This document shows positions 25,901 through 36,856 of a stretch of DNA of 64,000 nt, in pieces. The notes beneath the pieces were generated by a model that saw only the letters and a program-made list of their open reading frames with translations, ran no database searches and was not told the origin of the DNA. The DNA is from Casuarius casuarius (lineage: Eukaryota > Chordata > Aves > Casuariiformes > Casuariidae). Numbering within the stretch: the stretch's first letter is position 1; every line of letters starts with the position of its first letter. A program made the position numbers and the translations under genes. The stretch is taken from positions 310,001-374,000 of the forward strand of contig PTFA01000315.1 of assembly GCA_003342895.1 (NCBI GenBank), written 5' to 3'.

Positions 25901-28209
25901 GAAAAAACATTCTTACCTCTTTTATCTTATGGGAATTGTGATTGGAAGTAATACTGAGAAGTAAATATTCTGAGGCTCCCATTTAGCTTCTTCCGTCAGA
26001 TTAGGGCTCACTTTACCTGGGAAAGAATTTCTCAGCTCTGTATTATCTTAAGGAAAATGCTAGGCCTACAGACTGTAAGTATCACTTGAGTTCTCTTGGT
26101 ATATCTTTCCTGTTTGTTTTCTAGGGAAACTATTTCATTAACAATTTCCATGCTTGTAGAGACTGTGGGCTGAAAGCTGGTCAGTACAGTGGTACAAATA
26201 TACCTGCATGTTTTACATACGCTAAGTCTGTGCATGCTGAGGTATAATAGATCTACAATGTGAAAAGAGTCTGACTTAGGGAAGTAAAAGTGCATTTTCA
26301 TCCTTGTGTAATTTTAGAGGCCAGCTGTGATGCGGAAGACCTGAAAACTGAACATTTATCAGATTTTTTATCTTTCATTGATGTATAAATACTTGCATAA
26401 AATGGTACACATACATAGCCTGTTTTGATGTGAGATGATTAATGGTACTTGGAGCATTAGAAGAATAAAAGCTAGAGGCATCTGAATGCTATACTATTTA
26501 CTGCCTTTATAGATTCCATTTTTCCAAGTCAGAGCAGTTGAATAGCATTATGAATTGTGGAGGTTGACTGCATTCAGAACCCCTTTATATGCTTTCAAAA
26601 CATTGCACTAGTAGTCATATAACTTGAACATACCTAAGAAAGGCAGATGTGACAGGTGAACTCCTTATGAGCAAAGAATTAGAAGACTTACAGATGATCA
26701 GAAACAGGCTTCATGTCACTAGCATTTACTAGGACAAGATGTTCCATAAAGAATCTGTCATACATATGCGTGGTAGTCTTATTTTCTTTAATTTCTCTGT
26801 GATCCATAAAGGGGTTGAAGAAATCTAGAAACAAAAAGATGTTTTTCTTTACTGTCACCTGAGTATTTTAACAGTCTCAAGGAAATGTGGACTACTGCGA
26901 AATATAGCAAGTAGAAGGGGAACAACAGAAATTACATGTAGTAGAGAAATGCTTAATGAATTATGAAGCTTGCCATCATGGCATTATGAAGTTTAGGAAA
27001 ACAGAGATGGCTATTACATCCCAGAGGCATATGGATTATTTGAAGTCCTACTGCCTTTTTTCGTTAGCATTTTCTCTCTTTTGCTCTTAGGTTTCTGCTC
27101 TTAGTGCTTTTGTAGAATACTCATCTCTCATGTCTCTCTTCCATGTCTAGTACTAAGGAGTCCCTGTGGTTAGGGGGGTTCTAGTTTTGTTTTGTAGAAA
27201 CATGTCAGTAGGGCTACCATGTCACATCCAAAACAACAGTGCATTTTTGGAATGACTCTATCCCAGTTTTCTCCTTCTAGTATATCTAGCTTCACTCAAA
27301 ATAAGTTAGCATCCAAGTATTGCAATATTATTAGTGAATGTTTATCCTGGTTGCATTTTTGCCACTTCTGATGGAGAACTAGACTATGCAGCATATGTTT
27401 ACATTACAGAATGAAGAACAGTCCTGAGATCTCCAGATAGCACTACTAAATTCTTTTCATGGAAATAGGCAGAAATATTCAGGTATGAAATCCAGTACTA
27501 GAAATGGTACGGTTGTACTGGTATAGCATGACAATAGGACTAATTTGCATTTTTTCAGTTTAAGATGGCTGTTCTGCCTTTGGGTTTGGAATTTGAGTGT
27601 CTCTGGACAGTGTTGTTCTGAATGAATGAGCAGTGATACTTCCAGTGGCTGTGGTTCCATGAAAAGTCAAGACATAAATGGGTGGTATGAACCTTGCCTT
27701 GACATGGAGCTGGAAAGCATATTGACACAGAAGCACAAAATCACTCTAAAGTGCTAAAATTAATATTTTAGACCTAACTTGAATGATTTGCACAAGGTTA
27801 TTCCAGGACTCCAAGCTGAGAATTCAGTTCATCTCTCCTCCATCTGTGCCCCAAGACTTACGTACTAGAACATCCTTTTTATTATGTCCTGTTTTCTTTA
27901 CTCACCATGCAGTGTGCGAAATATACTACAAATCACATTGCATTGTGGTTCTTCAGGCTTTTGTGGTTTCCTAATATTAACAGGCTTGTTGTCTGAAAAG
28001 GAAACTGCCAGGATTTTCAAGAATTCCAGCTTGGACTCAGGGGAGTTGGATGGAACATTTCCTCTGCTGTATGTCATGGAGTTTAATGGTCAGCTTTGAT
28101 GCTCTGGCATTCCAACTTCACTTTGCAATTCAGAGTAGTGAAGCAATACTCTGATTCAGATTCCAGCTACAGTATGAAAATTTTAGTATCTTTTCAAGAT
28201 TGTGGAAGT
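22994..28209. other. Non-coding sequence, locally GC-richer at 23000-24300
   Basis: No gene was recognised. The first 1.3 kb is less AT-rich than the surroundings and ends in a purine-biased tract. Frames at 23106-23348 and 23116-23307 overlap in two registers and show no domain. After 24300 the sequence returns to ordinary AT-rich composition with no repeat I can name. Confidence 0.5.
23945..24280 (+). other. Purine/G-biased tract
   Basis: The plus strand is strongly purine-rich over about 330 bp, with G-runs at 24007-24017 (ggggg-t-ggggg), 24124-24136 (gggg-a-gggg-a-ggg) and around 24211-24217. The strand then switches to a C-run near 24271-24277. The complementary strand is open for 103 codons (23948-24259) rich in S, P and L, as expected when a pyrimidine-rich strand is translated, so this is not taken as a gene. 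Confidence 0.6.
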
Positions 28210-28260
28210 TTAGAAAAATCGGATTGGAAGGGGCCTCAAAAAATCATTTAGGTTATCTCC
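28210..28260 (-). mobile_element. Probable CR1 3'-end relic
   Basis: On the plus strand, 'ggattggaaggggcctcaaa' (28231-28250) followed by 'aatcatttaggttatc' resembles the reverse complement of the CR1 3' terminus (consensus-like order ggttggaa, gggacctc, aaa, gatcatctag). Only about 50 bp is comparable, with several mismatches, so this is probable and not certain. Confidence 0.45.
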
Positions 28261-31200
28261 CCAGTAAAATCTGTTTGCTCCATAATCTTTCTGACAGCTG
28301 TAGAAATTACTAGGTAATAGCTTGAAACAAACTGGTGAGTCATAAAAAAATCTGATTTACATTCTGGGTGAAATTTGCCCCTATGCAGAAGCCAGCATAA
28401 GACATACCATTTTCTCTCTAAACTTGCAATAAGATTCAGGTTGACACAAGTCTGCATGATCTATGTGGGTGGGCAGCTGGTAGTCAGAAAGGTTCAATCC
28501 AAACAAAGGCAATAAAAGCTAGTGGGAATGAGCCTTTTATGTTTTAGCCCACAGTGTAGTGTGCTTGACTTATTCTTTCTTTGTCTTCTAATGGATTAAA
28601 CTTTCTTTACCTTGTAAATCATTTATTTCCACATATCTGTCAGTATAGCAAGTCCAGCTGAGGTTAACATATAAATGATTAGCCCATAGCTGGCTATAGT
28701 TTGGAGAACTGTGATTCACAGCTGCTCAAGCTCTTGGATTTTAAAGTAAATGTACAAATACTTAAAAATTTCCTAGTTCCGTCTAATAACAATACTCTAG
28801 AAGAGCTAAGAACAGATAATTCCAGATAATCTATATGCTGCAAATGAACACAAAGGAACTGTATTCTGGAAAGATTATGTGCCATTTATTTTTATGCTAG
28901 TTTTGTTCTGTGCTTTGTGATTTAGAGACTATATTTGAGAGTTGCAGGTATAATAAATTTGGTTTTATAATAACAATACTTCATTGAACATACTTAAATT
29001 TTAAAGAGCAATCATAATTTACTAAACAAAAAGCTAGTGATAATGGTCCTAGAGAACAGGAGTAAAGGCTGGTGAGAATGACTGTAATGTCATTCCCTTA
29101 AATACATTTGACAGTCCATACCAGCTGAGGGTCTACATGCTACCTTTTCTGTGAAGAGCATGAGGATAAACTTCCAGAAGCTTGCAGCAGCATCTCTGAT
29201 ACCTTCAATACCAAGAATGTGCATAGATGGTAGTTGTTCTCTATCACCAATATCTCTATCACCAATATCATGCATTTACATTGGTATCAGAGATAAGGTA
29301 CAGATATTTTGGGAAGGTACTGCAACTATGCTGGCAAATGAAGGGACAATGTTTTTTCTTTTTTTGACGTGTACACAAACACATTTCAATGCCTACTACG
29401 TTCAGCAGCAAAGTTTTCCTTTAAAGTTGAGACTAAAAAATGAAATCAATATATTCAAAATCATACCAGGCTTGGAGTATACAGCATACCAAATGTTATA
29501 GTAGTGCAGACAGACCGTAATTAGATTTCTAATAATTACATTATACTCTTTAGAGGCATAAAAGATCTTCTCCCTGGTTGGCAGTTTAAAAAAGAATATA
29601 GATTTTCTTCATTACACCATACAGAGCTTTGTAAAGACGACTTTGAATATGAAACTTGTTCTTTGCATAGTCCTCACAAATAATGAAATGCAGCTGTGAT
29701 GATGGAGTGTTCAAAAGCTACATGAAAACCTGATTCTTATATCTGAATAATCATAGCATCTTGTTCTATAGAACAATCAACTTTCAACACCTTAGAGCTT
29801 ATTTTTGTAGGCATTGCGACATAAAAATATGTTCAGATAGAATATACAGATTGTCACAAGGTATACAATTCTTTGTCACCTTTGCAATCATCAAACAACA
29901 TGAAATATTTATTTTTCCTAAATTGATATGAAGCTAGAAACTGTAGAAGCCAATGTATTACTAGAGTATCATATCTGCCCTAATAGGAGTCAGTTGTAGG
30001 TTGCATTTGCTTTCAGAACTTAAGCTATATAGCTTCATCTGCTATAACTTTTTGAAATAAGTTCTAGCATAATTTGTAACAAAGACCTGTGGACTCCAGT
30101 GAGTTTATAGATCAGCACAGCAATCTGATTTACTCAAATATCTATGCACTACGTTTTGTTATTTTGGAAGTCTTCTGGGCAAAAACAGCTGTGAAGCTGA
30201 AGTACTTCAAGGTGTTGTTAAGTGTGATCACATGAGTACTCAACTCCTATTCAGATTGTTTAAAACTGACAAAAGCATGAACAAGGATTGATATGTTTAT
30301 TCATTTCAGTAATTGTTTTTTTTCCCACATTTCTAGGGTCTGTAAAATCACAGTGTCTGTTATTACTGGGTATCAGGTTGCCTTGACTTGCACTTTTAGC
30401 TTCTCTATGTAATAAATAATGTAAAATTCAATATCCTGCTGCTCTTTAGACATGTTAACCACTTGCTAGTCTTTAGAATAGTTGTGTTATAACTTACCCC
30501 AATCTATTTGTTATTTTAATGCTATAGGTATGGTGAGTCAAGGTTACCCTAAACAGAGATCACAGAGACAATTATGGTTTAACATGAAGTAGATGGAAGG
30601 CAGCTGGGGTAAATGGAAGTAAATTACTATTATTATTTTTAACCTATATGTATACACTAAAACCTTTTTAATATGCATGGAAAAATGCATGCAAGCGCTT
30701 CTCAGTCTCTTTATGGCACATGTTTACCTCAAGGGGAAAAGAACAAGTAGAGTTACTGTATCACCTGTTGCATCTTATTAAGCTCAATAAGGCCCGGAAA
30801 GAAGGGCTGTCTAGGGTTTCAAGCAATCATTTCAGCATAGATTTCTACTAAGAATTGCATATTAATTTTGGCTGCGCCTCGAAGCAGATCAGAAAAAAGA
30901 GTTGCTGACTTGAAATTATTATCTGTTAGTTGTATAATTCTCCTAAAACAGTTTAAAAGGTTTCACATGCTGGATGCTTTGTCTTTGTAAAGGTTGTGTT
31001 ATATTAATTTTTGAGGCTAGTGCATTATAACAAGTGACTATCGAGTTTCCTGACACTGTGATCTCTGTTCTCCACAGTATAAGACTGCATACTTTTCCTG
31101 TGATATAAGAGGGAGAGCTATAAATACTTGAAGGCTAACATTGTGGTGAGGCTTTTTAAGGTACTGCTATTATATGAATTTAGGCTGTTATAAAACTGGC

Positions 31201-32717
31201 TTCAGGAAAACAGTAGGATCAGCAAAAACTGACATGTATTTCTTTTCCTGGCTCACCTCACTGAATCGCAAGGTTAGACCCATTCTCTCAAATTATTTAT
31301 CTCTGGAACTTCAAAGTCTCACTCCAAATCCCTGCTAAGATAACCAGTAGTATTTCATTTATAGATTTGTCCAAAGGTCTTGAAAGGCTGTGCAATTTAG
31401 GTGAAAGTTGCTGAAAGAGTTAAGGCCGTTGAGGAAATGGATAGTAAGGTGCACTTTGGCACTGAAAATGCTGGTGAATGAGTGGCAGCAGGGATATTGC
31501 ACTCCTGTAATGAAAGGAGCACACATGCAAGGATTCATTTACAGATTAATTTGCAAAGTCTCTGCTGATTAAGTATTTCCTCACTAAATCTTTTATCCAT
31601 CTGTTTCTCCTGAAGTCTTTAAACATTACCAGTTTCACTTTTCACTTCAAAACAGCCTGAAAGCTGGTTTCTCATCTATATGCTGGTTTCTTGAAGGAAG
31701 AGATTATAGTGATAGTGTAAAAGTACTAAATCCAATCTGCTTCTGAACTCAAAATCTTCTTACTTTGCATAGTTTAAGAACAGAAAAACTCAAGAATATT
31801 TTACATGTAATTTAATAGCAGAAAGAGGATCAGTTAGAGGACTAAAAAATCATCAGTCAAAATTTCTGATTTCACTTTTTTCACAAGGAAGATGAAAATA
31901 TGTATGGTTGTCTGATGTGGACAGAGTGACAGGTAAAATCCTTCCATGCTTTACAGAAACTGGGCATTAATGCAATTTTCTTAGATTCATGTTCAGCTTC
32001 AGGGAATGAAGATATAACCACTTTCTAAAACTTCAGGACTGAATGGCTAGTTGTCTTCCAAGGTGGAATAAATTCAGTATTAAAAAATAAAATTGTTCTT
32101 GGAATCATAAGGTATTGGTATTGATTTGACAGTTATTTTTGATGAAAATCGGAAACCCAGACTTTGGGCTATAAATTATATTTTGTCACCATTTCCTCCT
32201 TTTTTTTGTAGATGACTTATATTTACAAAAGATGGTATGGATATGACAAAAGATTGTAAGAAAAATAAATATAATTTGATAATTATAGTATCTATACATT
32301 AGAACTAAATGTAGACATCTAAGCACTTCAAAGTCATTTAAATAGGCACTTTGGATTATATTTAGATGATTTTCTATTGTTAATTTGTGAGGGGACAGAA
32401 ATAATTTCTCATCATTTTTTAATTAGAATCATGAGCCAGGACTGTTTCCTTCATCAGGATTATTGAAATTTTCCATGTTACCTGTAGTGCCTGTGTCAAA
32501 GTAAAGCATATTTTGCCTGAGACACACACCAGCAAACTGAATTTGTTTTTTTTTCATGAACTTTCCAAGATAAACTGGATAGTTCTTCAAAATTCAGTAT
32601 GCTAGAGACACAAGTACCGATTGTAATGTTATGCAGCTGAGGTCAGGAGGGGCTGGATGTTCGTTTTCCCAAAAGCAGAGAGCAGTTCTCTTTATTATCC
32701 AATGTGCTTTTTATCAT
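28261..32717. other. AT-rich non-coding sequence
   Basis: No gene or named repeat was seen. A perfect 15-bp tandem pair lies at 29238-29267. The remaining sequence has only chance frames, the longest being 116 codons at 29151-29501 across that tandem pair. Confidence 0.5.
29238..29267. repeat. Perfect 15-bp tandem pair
   Basis: The unit 'tctctatcaccaata' occurs twice in direct succession (29238-29252, 29253-29267) with no mismatch. It is a small recent-looking duplication. Confidence 0.92.
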
Positions 32718-33240
32718 TTAGGACTTAAGCTTTGCATTTTCTCCTGAACGCATCAAAGTCATTTGACTCGGCCTTTGAATACCAATTTGTTTTTTCAACA
32801 GATTTATCACAGATGGAAAAGAGTAAACTGTTGAGAAAAGGCTTATCGGGTCTATGGGAAGCAGGTGTGCGAGTAAGCTGCACAGAGGGTTGTCCACTGG
32901 CTCTGACCTTCCTTGCTCTTTCCTTCCCCTCCTTTGGGAGAGAGAAGGTACAGTCCTCAGGTAGGAAGCTGACCACAACAGATAGGAGAGGCCGCCTGGT
33001 AACTAGGTGAGCTAGCCCCTTGAGGCAGTAGGTCCTGCCTGACTGAAGTATCCTCCCATTTTCCCAAGACAGTGTAAGGCTCTGGGGCTTGCCTTGTTTG
33101 AATACTAGCTGTGGGTTCAAGATCCCATGGTGAAACAAGAACCTTTTGTTCTGCTACTAGCTCCAGTGCTGCCCTCCCACTCAGGTGCCTTCCATCTCCC
33201 AGGAACCTCCTCATAGAAAACTACCTACCAGGTAGAGCAC
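32718..33240. other. GC-richer patch with overlapping open frames, unrecognised
   Basis: This half-kilobase is less AT-rich than its flanks. It is open in two minus-strand registers (137 codons at 32725-33138; 85 codons at 32957-33214) and for 92 codons on the plus strand. I recognise no protein family in any frame. The minus strand near 33225-33245 reads 'agtgattagtgctctacctgg', with 'cttgaacccacag' near 33111-33123. This faintly recalls tRNA-derived SINE sequence but is too weak to assign. It could equally be an old retroelement piece or chance openness caused by composition. Confidence 0.35.
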
Positions 33241-34515
33241 TAATCACTCTGTGGGAGGAAGAGGTAGGAAATGACTAGGCTAGGCAGAAAAAGAAGAAAA
33301 GTGCCAGTGTGCATGCACTGAACTCACTGGTAAGGAGACAGAAATTTGAGCCAAAAGCTTGGGGTGGAATGGTAGAGCTTTTGTTTAAGTGTTTGCATCT
33401 CCAGCAAAGTAAGATTTTCCACAAATCAGTGTTGTATGCATGTGTATGTCCTGGTATAAATAGAAATATTCTAAAATAGCTTCATTTGATGAATTAGTAT
33501 AATTATTTTATATATTTTTCAAATTAAAGATTGGGGATGTTCTGTGAGTTCCCCTCACCTTATGAAAACTTGACAAATTATTTCCCCTTCCCTTTCCCTT
33601 TAAATTTTGTAAAAACAAAAATAAGCAAAATAACCCCTGGAAAACTTTAAACATGTCATTTCATCTGCTCCCCGTTAAAAATAAAGCCTTCTCTTTTAAG
33701 AAGGAACAGTAAAGTACTTTAAAGAAAGTTCTCACTTTCTTTAAAACTCAGCCCCAAAGTTTTCAGATGAATATACAGCCATCTGTCTTTTCTGTCTACA
33801 TAAGTATATAATTTCCATAAATGGTGAGACTAGTGCTCTTATGATTAGTGATTCTCACAAAATTCTTGAGGATTCAACAGTAACATGTGTAGTTACATAG
33901 TTATGAAGAGAGGAGAAAGAGCTCAGGAACAGTAAATTAATGTTGCTTTTTAGGAAGAAGAACCTTTGAGTATACGAGTATGACTTACAGATTCAAATAG
34001 TACTTTTTTGTGTGAAGACATACTAACCCTGGGAGCTGTGATAAAAACTTAACGTTCCTCAGTCTTTGTTTTGTTTGGAGAAAAAAATATGCAAGCCTCT
34101 CTTATGTAATTTGCCACAATGGTTTTCACTTCCAGCCAAATTAAAATCAGGCTAGGCTTTGAATGTTTTCTTATTACCTCTATTTCTTCATATTTTGTTG
34201 CTTGTTTGCATGCATGGCAATGTATGTGGTATGTTTTTGGTAGGACATTTTGTGGAACACCAATAATCTACATAATCTACATAATCTACATAGTATAGTC
34301 TAAAAAGTCATAAAAGCACAATGCCACAGTACCTCTGTAGTTCTATTATCTATATATAGTAGACCATATATATAACATGACTATAGTTAAGATCCTGCTT
34401 TTAAAAAAGGTGGGTGAGATGAGGATGTAATTGTGAAAAGGTGTGCAGGCAGTCACTTCTCTAGTCCCTGAGCCTTAATGTATTTATGAAAATGAGTTGT
34501 TGAGTTAAAGACATA
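33241..34515. other. AT-rich non-coding sequence with a hairpin and a short tandem repeat
   Basis: No gene was seen. At 33718-33745 two perfect 11-base arms ('tttaaagaaag' and its complement) flank a 6-base loop. At 34263-34291 a 9-bp unit 'ataatctac' is repeated three times in tandem. Short TA runs follow near 34350-34375. Confidence 0.55.
34263..34291. repeat. 9-bp unit x3 tandem repeat
   Basis: The sequence 'ataatctac' occurs three times head to tail with no mismatch, followed by partial similarity ('atag'). Confidence 0.9.
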
Positions 34516-34690
34516 AGAAATGCACCTGGGTCAGGTCTGTCTAGGCCAGTACTCTTTCTCTGCCAGTGGCATGAAGAGATGCCAATTAGAGCATGTGAAC
34601 CTGGCCCCTGTCTACAGGTCATTCCCCTTGTCCTGCCACAGTATCCACAGTCATTGGATTAAGAGTTGGCTGTTTATTATTGTTACTACT
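34516..34690 (+). repeat. Possible ancient amniote interspersed repeat
   Basis: The order 'ggtctgtctaggccagtact', 'tctctgccagtggcatgaag', 'gagatgcc' and, about 70 bases on, 'cagtcattggattaag' recalls an old dispersed repeat of reptile and bird genomes. That family has a 'ccagtatcctgtctctgacagtgg'-type core. The comparison is from memory and the family name is not certain. No target-site duplication was found. A 63-codon frame starting at 34520 overlaps it and is chance. Confidence 0.35.
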
Positions 34691-36398
34691 GTCTTTGTCA
34701 GAGTTTCCTAGCTTAGTTCTAGCAAGATACTTTCTGTTTGCTGTTTTTTCTAACGGTAAATCATGTATGGTATTGCAGAAGTTAAATCTAGTGCATGTTT
34801 TATGTGTTTAATAAATTGTACCTTCTGAATTATATCCTCTTCTGCATAGCCTTAAATGTATTGTACCACAAGTTCAATAGATTGCAAGTAGTGGATCTAT
34901 GTAAAAAGCAGACTTTATTGGCAATGATCATATGTATTTTCTGAATCACCTTCTTGTAAATGACATAGTTTACTTATCAAACTGCAGATATTTTAGCATC
35001 CACTTGTGTTAGTCCATTTAAATAAAGAAGTGATAGTTAGTCAAGCTGGTTACGGATCACCCTTAAGTTGGAGAGCTAGTTGTTCTTGTAAATGAAAGTG
35101 CAAGCAATGAAAGTGTCTGAGGACCAAACTGATCACCAGCTATGTAACCTCATCTCAGTTCAGTGATACTGCAGGAATTTGTTAGATTTGTCTGACTTTA
35201 TCAGATTAGGTCTTACCTTCTTTTTAACGTTTATAACTGAATCAATCAGTGCTATTACTGCTAAGAAAAGTCTGGAACTGAGGTCATCTAAGTTCTCTGT
35301 AATTAAAGTGTTTTTGAAAAAGAGATGTCTGTGTTGCCTTCTTTACACACTTAGCTCTTTCCATCTCCATTTTGTCTTTGTTCCAGAAACTTGTTTTGTC
35401 TTTGTTTCTGTCCCTTACCCCTTTTCTGCTCTATAGTTCTTTCTAATCACCTTAATATTCCCACCCTTCTCTTTTCTCTTTATTTTTATCCATACTTGGC
35501 TGCTTACTACCTTTTCTGTCTTACTGCAATACTGAGCAACCTCAGAAGAGTTGCATTTCTTTACTCTTTTCCTCTGGTTTTCCCTTCTGTAACTTGCTGT
35601 GGATGGTTATGTGCATCAGAACTCCATTAAAGTGTTTATACACACTGACTCTGCAAAAGCTCAGGATCAGCCTTCTAGAGTCCCAGTTCCTTTTGATGGA
35701 AAGAACTGGTTACAACTGTGGCAGCAAGTCGCACTGTTTTCCTGTGATCCCTGCTGGCATATGGATCCAGCACTGTTGGCTGCCAGTGTAGTTTACCAGA
35801 AGTGTGGCTTTGTCAGAAAACTAGCCCAATACCAGTAGTTTATAACAGTTCTCTTCTAATCCCATGTCTCTAGCTACCCCAGTAATTATTAGATCCAGCA
35901 GATAGTCTGGCCCTAGATATATGCAATTCCTTATGTCATGAACACTGCAGAGAGAACAAGTCTTCCTCAAACTAGGGATACACATGAAATGATACTTAGT
36001 GGAAGGTTAATTTCTTATGTATTGTAAATATGATCCTCTTTCCAGCTCCCCAATTCCAATAGTAGCTGCAGGGGGTTTTTGAGGGGCTGGATCAAACCAA
36101 GTCGTAGGTTGTTTTATTCTTTTGCTTTTTTTCTGTTTTTTAACTATTTGTTAAAGAGGTTCTCCATGTTCATTTTGAGTTTGCATGATCACAGAATCTG
36201 ATTTTCCTAAGGAATATTTGCCTACAGAGAAGACAATAAATGTCAGATTGACATAAAAATCGGTCTATCCTATACCTCTTCTTGACTTTCTTTTTTCAGG
36301 CTAGCTGGGAAGAGTTATCTTGGTTGTAATTAGACCATCGTAAATCATATTCTATCGTTTATATTCTCTCTCATGAATTCTTGAGGTAAAACATAATG
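34691..36398. other. AT-rich non-coding sequence, T/C-biased near 35380-35600
   Basis: No gene or clear repeat was seen. Between about 35330 and 35600 the plus strand is pyrimidine-rich (many cttt and ttct runs), which keeps plus-strand frames open (for example 85 codons at 35179-35436). The predicted peptides are F, L, S and C rich and have no recognisable domain. Confidence 0.5.
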
Positions 36399-36856
36399 TT
36401 AGACTGTCAGGGAACAGCGAGGGCTGGCTGCTCCGCAAGAGAAGGTGAGCCGGGAGCTGAGCGTGTCAGCGCATCTGGCAGAGACAGTGGTCTTGCCCAT
36501 AAAGGACCAGCCCACAGCACCTGAGTGAGGCTCAGAGCCAGCTCAGTGATTGCGAGGCAGGTCTGAGGTCAGTTTGGGAAATCGGCCTCCCGGTCAGGGC
36601 CTGGGCCAGACACAGGTATGGCTGCATCGCAGCCAGAGCTGTAGCTCGGGTGGGGGCCACGTGGTAGAGGTTTAGCTTAAAGGCAGTTCCCATGGGAAGG
36701 AGACAGCCCTGGCTGAGGCCTCCTCGCAGCACTGCCTGGGAGTGCTCTTTCCAAGGTCACCAAAGGAAGGGGGGCAGCCCTCAGCTGCACTAAGTTGGCC
36801 CTGAGCCCTGGCAGCCAAACCTCCAGGAAGGGAGATGCTCTCGGGGCCCTTAGACT
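36399..36856. mobile_element. GC-rich inserted block (candidate solo LTR or other short element)
   Basis: An abrupt GC-rich block of about 445 bp (about 36405-36849) sits in AT-rich sequence. It is bracketed by an identical direct repeat, 'ttagact' at 36399-36405 and 36850-36856, which could be a target-site duplication of 6-7 bp. The block begins 'tgtcagggaacagcgag' just inside the left repeat and ends 'gctctcggggccc'. A TG start and 6-bp duplication would fit an endogenous-retrovirus solo LTR, but the right end lacks the expected CA. I saw no clear polyadenylation signal either. It contains about a dozen CpG sites, fewer than an intact CpG island of this GC content would have. A 66-codon minus-strand frame (36532-36732) lies inside and is unrecognised. 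An inserted repeat is likely; the class is open. Confidence 0.5.

Noticed and set aside
36405..36849. CpG island or promoter
   Set aside because: GC-rich, but with fewer CpG sites than expected for an unmethylated island, and no adjacent exon; the direct-repeat borders favour an insertion.
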